NCBI GenBank assembly: GCA_030039865.1
Contig: JASHUS010000136.1
Span: 1 to 9,478 of the forward strand
From: Thermoplasmata archaeon
GTDB lineage: Archaea > Thermoplasmatota > Thermoplasmata > Lutacidiplasmatales > UBA184
Length of the DNA stretch: 9,478 nucleotides
Reading direction: 5' to 3'
Of this stretch, positions 1 to 6,661 are shown piece after piece; the first letter of the stretch is position 1; each line of letters begins with the position of its first letter. The position numbers and the translations under genes were made by a program. The notes beneath the pieces were generated by a model. The model did not search any database. It had not been told where the DNA came from and saw only the letters and a list, made by a program, of their open reading frames with translations.

Positions 1-1352
1 TCCGCGCGCTCCGCCTCGATCGCCTCGCGCTCGAGCGCGGTGAGGCGGGCGAGCCGCATGTCGAGGATCGCCTTCGCCTGCTCGCTCGTGAGGAGGAACT
101 TCCCCATGAGGCTCGTCTCCGCGACCGGGACGTCCTTCGAGCGACGGATGATCCGGATCACCTCGTCGATGTGATCGATCGCGGTGAGGAACCCCTCCAG
201 GAGGTGGAGGCGCTCCTCCGCCTTTCGGAGATCGAAGCGCGTCCGCCGGGTGATCGTCACCCGCCGGTGGTTGAGGTGGAGCTCGAGCAGCGACTTGAGC
301 GCGAGGACCCGGGGCTCCCCGTCCACGAGGGCGAGGTTGATCACGCCGAAGCTCGCCTCGAGCGGGGTGTGCTCGTAGAGGCGGTTGAGCACGATCTCGC
401 TCGGCGCGTCGCGGCGCAGCTCGAGCACGATCGACGTCCCGTCGCGGTCGGATTCGTCCCGGAGGTCCGTGACGCCCTCGATCCGCTTCGTCTTGACGAG
501 GTCGGCGATCAGCTCGAGGAGCGCGGTCTTGTTGACCTCGTACGGGATCTCGGTGATGACGATCTCGTCGCGCCCCGCGCGCTCGCGCGGCTTCGCGACG
601 CCGCGCAGCCGGATCATGCCCCGCCCGGTCTCGTACGCCTCGCGGATCCCCTCGGTGGAGAGCAGGCCCGCGGTCGGGAAGTCGGGCCCCGGCACGATCT
701 TCATGATCTCATCGAGCGAGGCGTCGGGCTGGCGGATGAGCAGGAGGAGCGCGTCGACGATCTCGCCGAGGTTGTGGGGCGGCATGTTCGTCGCCATGCC
801 GACCGCGATCCCCGCCGAGCCGTTGACGAGCAGGTTCGGGAGCTTCGCGGGGAGGACGTTCGGCTGCTTCAGCGTCCCGTCGAAGTTGTCGGACCAGTCG
901 ACGGTGTCCTTCTCGATGTCGAGGAGGAGCTCCTCGGCGAGCGCGCTGAGCCGGGCCTCCGTGTACCGCATCGCCGCCGGCACGTCGCCGTCGATCGATC
1001 CGAAATTCCCCTGTCCGTCGATCAGCGGGTAGCGCAGACTGAACGACTGCGCCATCCGCACGAGCGCGTCGTAGACCGCCATGTCGCCGTGCGGGTGGTA
1101 CTTGCCGAGGACCTCGCCCACCGTGCGGGCGCTCTTGCGGTACGCCCGGTCGTGGGTCGCCCCGGACTCCCACATCGACCAGAGGATGCGGCGCTGGACC
1201 GGTTTGAGGCCGTCCCGCACGTCGGGCAGCGCGCGCCCGACGATCACGCTCATCGCGTAATCGATGTACGATCGGTGCATCTCCTGCTCCAACGGCCGGT
1301 CGTGGATCCGGTCGGTGGGCGGGGCGGGGGTCGCCGGAGGGGTCGCGCTCAC
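1..1352 (-). CDS. gyrA: DNA gyrase subunit A, 3'-truncated by the window edge
   Basis: This encodes the breakage-reunion subunit of the bacterial-type topoisomerase II that introduces negative supercoils together with GyrB. Only the first 450 codons are inside the window. Translation of the minus strand shows the conserved N-terminal segment RSYIDYAMSVIVGRALPDVR, then GLKPVQRRIL, GKYHPHGD at about residues 83-90, GQGNFGSIDGD, and the catalytic tyrosine Y130 in AMRYTEARL. NLLVNGSAGIAVGMATNMPP and, near the left edge, the coiled-coil segment ILDMRLARLTALE follow. The winged-helix and tower regions are therefore present; the C-terminal DNA-wrapping domain and GyrA box lie outside, so a ParC-like paralogue cannot be fully excluded. 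The start is GTG at 1352, chosen because GGGAG sits 6 bases upstream and it forms a GTGA overlap with the stop codon of the DHH gene, suggesting translational coupling. The serine usually found at the quinolone-contact position (E. coli S83) is methionine M91 here, while the aspartate four residues on is kept. Confidence 0.96.
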   Translation of the reverse strand, partial: MSATPPATPAPPTDRIHDRPLEQEMHRSYIDYAMSVIVGRALPDVRDGLKPVQRRILWSMWESGATHDRAYRKSARTVGEVLGKYHPHGDMAVYDALVRMAQSFSLRYPLIDGQGNFGSIDGDVPAAMRYTEARLSALAEELLLDIEKDTVDWSDNFDGTLKQPNVLPAKLPNLLVNGSAGIAVGMATNMPPHNLGEIVDALLLLIRQPDASLDEIMKIVPGPDFPTAGLLSTEGIREAYETGRGMIRLRGVAKPRERAGRDEIVITEIPYEVNKTALLELIADLVKTKRIEGVTDLRDESDRDGTSIVLELRRDAPSEIVLNRLYEHTPLEASFGVINLALVDGEPRVLALKSLLELHLNHRRVTITRRTRFDLRKAEERLHLLEGFLTAIDHIDEVIRIIRRSKDVPVAETSLMGKFLLTSEQAKAILDMRLARLTALEREAIEAERA

Positions 1353-2749
1353 GGAGCGCTCCCGCCGGGCGTCCCGAGCTGGGCGGCGAGGCGCCGGTCG
1401 GCCGCCTCGAGGAACGCGTCCCGCGTGCCGCTCGGGATCGTCGCGCCGCTGGCGACCCGGTGGCCGCCGCCCTCGCCCCCGACGGAAGCGGCCGCTTCCC
1501 GACAGGCGACGGCGAGATCGAGGCCCCGCTCCACCTGCCGGAGCGTGCCGCGCGAGCTCACCTTGATCGACTCGTGGCCGCCCGGATCCGAGAAGACGAA
1601 GACGGGCCGTTCCGGCGGCAGGAGATAGCTCATCGCGAGGCCGGCCTGGGTCCCCGCGAGCGTCATCTCCGGGCTCTCGAACCAGGACAGGTACCGCATC
1701 GAGTTAACTCCGTTGTCCTCGATGCGCCGCAGCCCGCCGAGGATGCCCGCGCGCCACTCGGACTCCGCCGCGCGGACCCGGTCGGCCGCCCGGGGGTCGC
1801 CGAGCGCGAACGCGATCCCCACGCCGGGCGTCCCCGCCCGCCCGGCCGCGTTCTGGAGATTGGAGATCTCCTCGGTGTCGAGCCCGAGCGCCGGCGCGAA
1901 CCAACGAGGCTGGTCAAGGACGCTCGTGAACTCGGGGAGCACGCCCGCGGCCGAGAGCCGAGCCTTGAGCGCCGCCGCGAGCCGGCCCGCCGATTCGGCC
2001 GGGAGCCGGCCGGGGTCCGCCCCGGGATCGAGCCCGAGCTCCCGGACGAACGCGGCCGAGGCCTCCGCGCGGCCCGAGAGACCGCGAAAGAACGGGTCGA
2101 TGCTGCCGGCGACCGCCGCGCCCAGCGTGGGTCCGAAGAGGGCGAGCCCCGGACGCTGGACGAGGACCGAGCGTCGGGTCGCCTCCTCGACAAGGCGCGC
2201 GTTCAGGCCGACGAATCCGCCGACATGTTGGCGGTCGCCGATCGCCCCCGAGAGCCCCCAGGGCGCGTTGTCCCAGTTGACCGGATCGAGAAAGATCGTG
2301 AAGAGCCAGGTGAGCGTCGACGCGCAGAGCTCGGACATCCCGTCGACGCCCCAGTCGAGCGGATTGACCATCGCGACATGCTCGGGCAGGGCCGACGCCT
2401 CGGGTCCGCCGGGGTACTTGTGGTGGTCGAGGACGAGGACCGGCCTCGGGTGGTGGGCGAAGAGGTCGAGCCAGCTCGCCCCCGTGTCGACGACCAGGAC
2501 CGGCGACGGGGTGCGAGCGAGCAGCCCCGCCATGCGCTCTCGCTCGACGCCCTGGAGCGCCGTCGCCTGCGCCGGGTAGCCGAGTCGGGCGAGGGCGCGG
2601 AGCGCGGAGGAGGCGCTCGCGATCCCGTCGGCGTCGTAGTGATAGATCACCCGCCAGCGGCCGGGGTGGCCGAGGAGCAGGGAACGGGCCCGATCGAACT
2701 CGCGCGTGTAGCGGGGATCCGAGACGAAGCCGTCCGGACCCGAGGGCAT
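1349..2749 (-). CDS. Archaeal RecJ-like DHH/DHHA1 phosphoesterase (GAN/Cdc45-related candidate)
   Basis: This encodes a 466-residue protein of the DHH superfamily, probably a single-strand DNA or RNA exonuclease. Motif I is YHYDADG with D39 and D41, motif II is VVDTG at 86-90, the signature LDHH is at 107-110, and SGAIGDR at 167-173 matches the fourth metal-binding motif. A DHHA1-type GGGH motif lies near the C terminus at 427-430. All catalytic metal ligands appear intact, unlike eukaryotic Cdc45, so activity is expected. Archaeal RecJ-like proteins of this class include GAN, which binds GINS and takes part in the replicative helicase complex; assignment to GAN rather than another RecJ-like paralogue is inference from its place next to the S15 gene, a linkage known in archaea. 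The ATG at 2749 shares one base with the rps15 stop (TGATG), with AGGTG 5 bases upstream. The reading frame stays open upstream across rps15, but residues there are not protein-like. Confidence 0.9.
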   Translation of the reverse strand: MPSGPDGFVSDPRYTREFDRARSLLLGHPGRWRVIYHYDADGIASASSALRALARLGYPAQATALQGVERERMAGLLARTPSPVLVVDTGASWLDLFAHHPRPVLVLDHHKYPGGPEASALPEHVAMVNPLDWGVDGMSELCASTLTWLFTIFLDPVNWDNAPWGLSGAIGDRQHVGGFVGLNARLVEEATRRSVLVQRPGLALFGPTLGAAVAGSIDPFFRGLSGRAEASAAFVRELGLDPGADPGRLPAESAGRLAAALKARLSAAGVLPEFTSVLDQPRWFAPALGLDTEEISNLQNAAGRAGTPGVGIAFALGDPRAADRVRAAESEWRAGILGGLRRIEDNGVNSMRYLSWFESPEMTLAGTQAGLAMSYLLPPERPVFVFSDPGGHESIKVSSRGTLRQVERGLDLAVACREAAASVGGEGGGHRVASGATIPSGTRDAFLEAADRRLAAQLGTPGGSAP

Positions 2750-3204
2750 CACTCCACCTGAAGCGCCGCGCCCCGGGCGGAATACCGCCAGTTCTCGGGG
2801 ATGCGCCGGCGCTGGCGGTAGTAGCGCGCGAGCCGACGGATGCGCGACTCCATGAGCGACAGCCCCCGGCGGTTCGCGAGGTCCTTCGGGTGGGTCTCGA
2901 GGTGGTGCTGGAGATGGACCACGCGCTTCAGGAGCGCCTGCAGGTCGTCCGGGATCTCCGGGTGGACGCCCGCGTCCGCGAGGACGGCCTCGAGGCGCTT
3001 CCCGGTCACGGCCCGGGCGCTCGGGACCCCCATCGAGTCCCGCAACTGCTGGCCGACCTGGGCCGCGGAGCGTCCCGACTTCGAGAGCTGGACCGCCTGG
3101 GCGACCAGTTCCTCGTTCGTGATCGTCACCCACTCCGGCTTCGTCAGGGGGTACGGCCGGTGCGACCCGGCGCGGCCCTTCCGACCGGAGTGGATGCGAG
3201 ACAT
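2749..3204 (-). CDS. rps15: 30S ribosomal protein uS15, archaeal type
   Basis: This is a small-subunit ribosomal protein that binds the central domain of 16S rRNA. The 151-residue length and N-terminal extension (MSRIHSGRKGRAGSHRP, then TKPEWV) are typical of archaeal and eukaryotic uS15 (eukaryotic S13) and absent from the roughly 89-residue bacterial form. The core contains GQQLRDSMGVPS, a KRLEAVLADAGVHPEIP segment, and the highly conserved LETHPKDLANRRGL and ESRIRRLARYYRQRRRIPENW region. This gene is the strongest single indicator that the DNA is archaeal. It is the first gene of the rps15-DHH-gyrA transcription unit. A TATA-like element sits about 30 bases upstream of the ATG and no Shine-Dalgarno is visible, so the transcript is probably leaderless or nearly so. 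Confidence 0.98.
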   Translation of the reverse strand: MSRIHSGRKGRAGSHRPYPLTKPEWVTITNEELVAQAVQLSKSGRSAAQVGQQLRDSMGVPSARAVTGKRLEAVLADAGVHPEIPDDLQALLKRVVHLQHHLETHPKDLANRRGLSLMESRIRRLARYYRQRRRIPENWRYSARGAALQVE

Positions 3205-3227
3205 GGCGGGGCGCGGACACTCGTACC

Positions 3228-3240
3228 CTACTTAATAGAA
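3228..3240. promoter_or_regulatory. Shared divergent archaeal promoter (TATA-like, TTAA core)
   Basis: The only A+T-rich stretch in this 58-base divergent gap is tacttaatagaa (3229-3240), with TTAA at 3232-3235. The centre of TTAA is 29.5 bases from the first base of both start codons, 3204 on the minus strand and 3263 on the plus strand. Archaeal TATA boxes are normally centred about 26-27 bases before the transcription start, so each mRNA would begin roughly two to four bases before its start codon. No clear BRE is seen on either side, and no transcript ends are known. Confidence 0.7.
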
Positions 3241-3262
3241 TCGGGAAGGTCTCGAGAGGCCC

Positions 3263-4144
3263 GTGCCGAGCGCGGGCCCGCCGACGCTCCGGCTCGTCCG
3301 CGGCGACGCGCGGCACCTCGACGTCATCGGCCCCGATTCAGTGCACCTCGTCGTCACGTCTCCGCCGTACCCGATGATCCCCCAATGGGACGAGACCTTC
3401 CGCGCGCAGGGCGCGCACGACTACCCGGGGATGCACCGCGTCCTCACGGGGGCGTGGAGCGAGTGTCGACGCGTGCTCGTTCCGGGCGGCATCCTCGCGA
3501 TCAACATCGGGGACGCGCTCCGCAGCGACCGCGAAGGGTTCCGACTGTGGCCGAACCACGCCGAGGTGACCCTCGCGGCCCGTGCGCTCGGGCTGACGCC
3601 GCTGCCGTACATCCTCTGGAAGAAGCCATTCAATCGCCCGAACGCCTTCCTCGGCTCCGGCTTCATCCCGCCGAACGCCTACATCACGCTCGACTGCGAG
3701 TTCATCCTGCTCTTCCGGAAGGGAAGTCTCCGCCGGCTGCCGCGCAACGATCCGGCGCGGGCCGAGAGCCGTTTCTCCCGGGCCGAGCGCGACCGTTGGT
3801 TCAGCCAGGTCTGGAACGACGTCCGCGGGGCGCGCCAGCGCTCCCCCCGGGGACGATCGGGCGCTTTCCCCGAGGAGATACCCCGTCGGCTGATCCGGAT
3901 GTTCTCCCTCGTCGGCGACACCGTGCTCGATCCGTTCGCGGGCACCGGGACGACGCTCTGGTCCGCGCTGGCCCTCGGCCGGAACGCGATCGGGGTCGAG
4001 TGGGATCCGGCGACGTTCCGGGAGCTCAGGGAGTCGGCGACGGCCCGGGGTCTGCGGGCGCCGACGCGTCGCGCCGCGACCGGTCGCGATGCTCGAGCTC
4101 CTCCTCGACCGCGCGCTGGAGGTAGCGGAGCGCGGACACACTGA
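3263..4144 (+). CDS. Solitary beta-class DNA methyltransferase, probably N4-cytosine specific
   Basis: This 293-residue protein is an S-adenosylmethionine-dependent DNA amino-methyltransferase. The catalytic motif IV, TSPPYP, is at residues 32-37 and the AdoMet-binding motif I, DPFAGTGTT, is at 223-231, followed by AIGVEWDP (motif II). This IV-before-I order defines the beta class, and a serine before PPY is more typical of m4C than m6A enzymes. Between them are RVLVPGGILAINIGD and an E-FILLFRKG strand typical of the family. The methyltransferase fold ends near residue 255; the last 35 or so residues are Arg/Ala/Gly-rich and probably disordered. The GTG start is the first in frame after the promoter and lies about 30 bases from the TATA-like core; GAGAGG 3 bases upstream might also assist. 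No restriction endonuclease is adjacent, so it looks like an orphan methylase with a possible epigenetic role. Its 3' end overlaps the convergent gene by 119 bases. Confidence 0.92.
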   Translation: MPSAGPPTLRLVRGDARHLDVIGPDSVHLVVTSPPYPMIPQWDETFRAQGAHDYPGMHRVLTGAWSECRRVLVPGGILAINIGDALRSDREGFRLWPNHAEVTLAARALGLTPLPYILWKKPFNRPNAFLGSGFIPPNAYITLDCEFILLFRKGSLRRLPRNDPARAESRFSRAERDRWFSQVWNDVRGARQRSPRGRSGAFPEEIPRRLIRMFSLVGDTVLDPFAGTGTTLWSALALGRNAIGVEWDPATFRELRESATARGLRAPTRRAATGRDARAPPRPRAGGSGARTH

Positions 4145-4535
4145 GCCGATCCATGTGGAGGAGCAGGTAGTGGAGGTAGAGCCGCTCGGGGCGGCGGGAC
4201 GGGCCCGGCGGGTGGACGGGTCGACCGAGCGAATCGGTCAGCGGTCGGTGCCGCTCGAGCGTCTCTCCGTGGTGCTCGAACTCGCGCCCGTGATAGGCCC
4301 GTCCGTCCGAGCCGACGAGGGGAGGATAGAGGTGGGCCACGGGGTCGTACGGGGCCTCCTCGGGCTCGGTGAGGGGCGGCATCTCCGGGATCTTGCCCCG
4401 CAGGTACGGGTGAACCGGGCGATCCGGGTCCTGGAGTTCGCTGATCGGGCGACCCGCTACGTCCTCGACGATGGACTTCAGGTTCCAGCTCGACCGGCGA
4501 CGCACGGGGCCGTCGGCCGTCGCCTCATCGGCCAC
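4026..4535 (-). CDS. Uncharacterised 169-residue soluble protein
   Basis: I do not recognise a family. The protein has no signal peptide or membrane helix. The N-terminal part (about residues 13-60) is rich in proline and charged residues and contains SSWNLKSIVEDVAGRPISEL and a PYLRGKIPEMPPL stretch. The middle has a GSDGRAYHGREFEHHGETL segment, and RPVHP occurs twice (near residues 40 and 105). Residues about 117-150 (LYLHYLLLHMDRL, then a Glu-rich stretch) look like two amphipathic helices. The C terminus is a low-complexity Ala/Pro/Ser tail encoded opposite the end of the methyltransferase gene. The chosen start is GTG at 4535, because a TATA box is centred about 28 bases upstream, as expected for a leaderless archaeal mRNA. 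The gene is separated from the T4SS-like operon by 73 bases and has its own promoter, so a functional link with that operon is uncertain. The plus-strand frame over the same bases has no promoter and reads less like protein. Confidence 0.72.
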   Translation of the reverse strand: MADEATADGPVRRRSSWNLKSIVEDVAGRPISELQDPDRPVHPYLRGKIPEMPPLTEPEEAPYDPVAHLYPPLVGSDGRAYHGREFEHHGETLERHRPLTDSLGRPVHPPGPSRRPERLYLHYLLLHMDRLSVSALRYLQRAVEEELEHRDRSRRDASAPADPGPSPTP

Positions 4536-4557
4536 GCAGTAACCCGGGCGACCGGGC

Positions 4558-4577
4558 CCGTATAAAGCTCGCTTTCG
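4558..4577 (-). promoter_or_regulatory. Archaeal promoter (BRE plus TATA) for the 169-residue protein
   Basis: On the minus strand the sequence reads CGAAAGCGAGCTTTATACGG. CTTTATAC resembles an archaeal TATA box, and the purine-rich CGAAAG just upstream could serve as BRE. The TATA centre at about 4563 lies 28 bases before the GTG at 4535, matching a leaderless transcript. The surrounding DNA is very G+C-rich, so the island stands out. The plus-strand reading (TATAAA) faces no plausible gene. Confidence 0.7.
4564..4575. repeat. Perfect 5-bp inverted repeat overlapping TATA/BRE (possible operator)
   Basis: AAAGC-TC-GCTTT is a perfect palindrome with 5-base arms and a 2-base spacer, covering the TATA box edge and the BRE region of the promoter at 4558-4577. 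A dimeric regulator bound here would block TBP/TFB. The arms are short and could be coincidental, so this is a weak call. Confidence 0.3.
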
Positions 4578-4607
4578 AGACGAACGCCCGTCGTCCCTCC
4601 GACGCCT

Positions 4608-6287
4608 CTAGGCGGGGTCGGCGTCGCCGGCGGGCTCGGCGGAAGAACCGCCGGCGCCGAGGCGCTTGCGGAGGTAGAGGAACTCCGGGGTCGACGCCAC
4701 GATCGCAAGGGGCAAGTGAAGCTCTCCGATCCGCCAGAGCGACTCGGCGTACCCGACCTCGCGGGGGAGCCGGGCCTTCGGGAGCCACTCCGCCTCCGAG
4801 GGCGTGAGGCCGAAGAACTCCGCGCTGGCTCGGGAAACCTCGGGAAGCCGCAAGAACACGACGGCGTAGAGATTTCGCAGCAACGCCCGCCCGCTGGGTC
4901 GTTCGAGGAAATCGTCGGGATTCTGGGTCAAGACCATCATCCCCGACTGAAAGTGGCGGAGATGCCGGACGATCCGCTCGAGGAACTCCTCCGTCGCGGA
5001 ATGACGGGCCAGCAGATGGGCCTCGTCGACCACGAGCAGCTTCGGCCCGGGCCGATCCCTCAGACGTCCGTACGCCCAATCGAGGACGTACGTAAGGTGG
5101 AACGGCATTTGCTCCTCGGCCACCCCCCGGAAGTCGACGGACACCGGTCCCGGTCCGGCCCGCAGGGTGGTCGGCCCGTTGAGGTGCGAGAGCGAGCCTC
5201 CGAGAAAGACGTCGAGCAGCGTGGCGAACCGATCATCCCCGGCCCGTCCGGCGACGAACGCTCGCGCGAGGTCCGCGAACGTGGGGATCTCGGGCCCCGA
5301 GTCGTAGAGGCGCGTCACCGCGGTGTCCAGCGCCGCGACCTCTTCGTCGCGCAGGCTGGGATAGAGCGCGCGCAGCATGGCGCCCACCCGCGCCGCCTTT
5401 TCCCGCCGGTCGCCCCCGGTCGTGATCGGGTCGAGCGGGTTCAGGTGGCCGGCCGAGGCGTCCGCGAGCGAGATGACCGAACCCCCGATCGCCCGCATGA
5501 AATCGCCGTACTCGCCGAGCGGATCGAGGACGGTCAGCTCGACGTCGGGCCGCATCCATCGGGTCCGGAGCAGCGTCAGGGCGGTCGCGAACGTCTTCCC
5601 GGACCCCGTCGTGCCGAAAACACCCCACGAGTGGCTCGCGTGCGACCATCGATCGAGGAAGACCGGGCTCGCGTCCGCGAGGGCGAGGCCGACCAGGACT
5701 CCGCCGGGTTCGAGCACCGTCTCGTCGCCGAACGGGAAGAGCGCCGCGAGCCCGTCGGTCGGGAGAGTCTGCCAGTAGCCGCTCGGACGCGGGCTGGATC
5801 CGGACAGGTCGATCGGCCGGAGCGCCTCCGCGGTCTCGAATCGAGGCACACGGGTCCGGAACCCGAGCTGCGCGAGTCGCTCCTCGAGCCGCACTCGCAC
5901 GGCCTCGACCCGGGGTCGCGACGGCCCCTCCGCGACGAATCGCAGGCCGACCTTCCAGAGCTCCTGGATCCGCCGCGCCACCTCCCGGCTGAGTTCCTCC
6001 GCCGAAACCCGCTCCGCGTCGAGCTCGGCCGGCGAGACTCCGTCGCCGCCCGCGCTGAGCTCCGCGGCCGCGACGCTCGAAGCGCGTCGTAGCACCTCCA
6101 GGGCCCGCGCCGGCGCGATCCGATGCGCCTCGCAGGTGAACTCGATCGGGTCGGTCGTCGGCAAGATCCGGCCGAGCGCCCCGAACGACAGCTCCGGCGG
6201 AAACTGTCGCACAAGGAGCGGGGCGCGGTAGCGGCGCCCGAGTCGCTCCCAGGAAGATCCCTCGCGCCGATCGGTCGACCGGGTCAT
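4608..6287 (-). CDS. VirB4/CedB-like type IV secretion ATPase
   Basis: This 559-residue protein is a hexameric-type P-loop ATPase of the VirB4/HerA group and probably powers pilus assembly or DNA transport at the inner face of the membrane. Walker A GTTGSGKT is at residues 225-232, Walker B LLVVDEAHLL at 417-426 with D421 and E422, and the TQN motif of VirB4/HerA-type ATPases at 454-456 (MMVLTQNPDDF). LTVLDPLGEYGDF after Walker A resembles the VirB4 'D-P-x-G-E-Y' region. Residues about 20-75 (LLVRQFPPELSFGALGRIL, then PIEFTCEAHRIAP) match the second half of a VirB4 N-terminal region. The first half appears to be in the separate gene at 6658-7437. The ATG at 6287 is chosen because it forms an ATGA overlap with the preceding gene; the frame stays open upstream to about 6911, but that part runs inside other genes. 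It is the last gene of the operon, ending at a TAG. HerA is excluded as less likely because of the T4SS-like neighbours and the lack of nurA. Confidence 0.9.
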   Translation of the reverse strand: MTRSTDRREGSSWERLGRRYRAPLLVRQFPPELSFGALGRILPTTDPIEFTCEAHRIAPARALEVLRRASSVAAAELSAGGDGVSPAELDAERVSAEELSREVARRIQELWKVGLRFVAEGPSRPRVEAVRVRLEERLAQLGFRTRVPRFETAEALRPIDLSGSSPRPSGYWQTLPTDGLAALFPFGDETVLEPGGVLVGLALADASPVFLDRWSHASHSWGVFGTTGSGKTFATALTLLRTRWMRPDVELTVLDPLGEYGDFMRAIGGSVISLADASAGHLNPLDPITTGGDRREKAARVGAMLRALYPSLRDEEVAALDTAVTRLYDSGPEIPTFADLARAFVAGRAGDDRFATLLDVFLGGSLSHLNGPTTLRAGPGPVSVDFRGVAEEQMPFHLTYVLDWAYGRLRDRPGPKLLVVDEAHLLARHSATEEFLERIVRHLRHFQSGMMVLTQNPDDFLERPSGRALLRNLYAVVFLRLPEVSRASAEFFGLTPSEAEWLPKARLPREVGYAESLWRIGELHLPLAIVASTPEFLYLRKRLGAGGSSAEPAGDADPA

Positions 6288-6661
6288 GCCTCGGCCTCTC
6301 GCCTCGGAGCGAGCCGCGGCCGACCGCGCTCCCGGGCCCACAACGGCACCAGCGATAGGGCCAGCAGGAGCCCACGGTACGGAAACAGGTCGAGCGGTGG
6401 CGAGAGGAAGATGACGGTGCCGGCGGCGAGGACCCCGAGCGGCACGGCGCGGCCACCGCCGACGTAGGCCCGGCGTCCCACCCCGGATCGCCCGCGCAGG
6501 ATCGTCCAGCTCAGCACGGCCAGGGCCGCGAGGGTCCCCACCAGGGCGGCCAGGAAGGTGGCGACCACCGACAGGGCTCCCGCGACGAGCGCCGTGCCGA
6601 CCGCGAGACCGAGCGCGTCGAGAGCGGTCGGGCGCACGAGTTCGATGCCGTCCCGCGTCAT
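6284..6661 (-). CDS. Small multi-spanning membrane protein of the T4SS-like operon
   Basis: This 125-residue protein is unrecognised. It has about four hydrophobic helices, at roughly residues 13-35, 36-55, 72-91 and 93-109. The loop between helices 2 and 3 is basic (residues 56-70, with five arginines) and the C-terminal tail is Arg/Glu-rich. The positive-inside rule would put this loop and the tail in the cytoplasm. Start and stop are tightly constrained: the ATG at 6661 overlaps the stop of the preceding gene as ATGA, and its TGA overlaps the ATG of the VirB4 gene as ATGA. Four-base overlaps on both sides imply translational coupling and fixed stoichiometry with the PrgI/VirB4-N protein and the ATPase. 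A VirB3-like or VirB8-like accessory role is possible but not shown by any motif. Confidence 0.85.
   Translation of the reverse strand: MTRDGIELVRPTALDALGLAVGTALVAGALSVVATFLAALVGTLAALAVLSWTILRGRSGVGRRAYVGGGRAVPLGVLAAGTVIFLSPPLDLFPYRGLLLALSLVPLWARERGRPRLAPRREAEA

Noticed and set aside
171..4125. Long plus-strand open frames opposite gyrA, the DHH gene and rps15 (171-1628, 1460-2761, 2890-4125)
   Set aside because: Arg/Glu-rich or Arg/Pro-rich translations typical of the antisense of G+C-rich genes; the minus strand carries conserved family motifs throughout.
4089..4565. Plus-strand open frame opposite the 169-residue protein gene
   Set aside because: No promoter or ribosome binding site, repetitive Val/Leu/Glu/Arg composition, and the opposite strand has a well-placed TATA box.
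4579..4595. GACGA-ACGCCCG-TCGTC hairpin after the VirB4 stop, as a terminator
   Set aside because: Only a 5-bp stem with no following T-run; archaeal termination depends mainly on oligo-T, which is not present here.
4608..6287. HerA-type DNA repair translocase as identity of the ATPase
   Set aside because: No nurA, mre11 or rad50 nearby, and the pilin, channel and PrgI-like neighbours favour VirB4/CedB.
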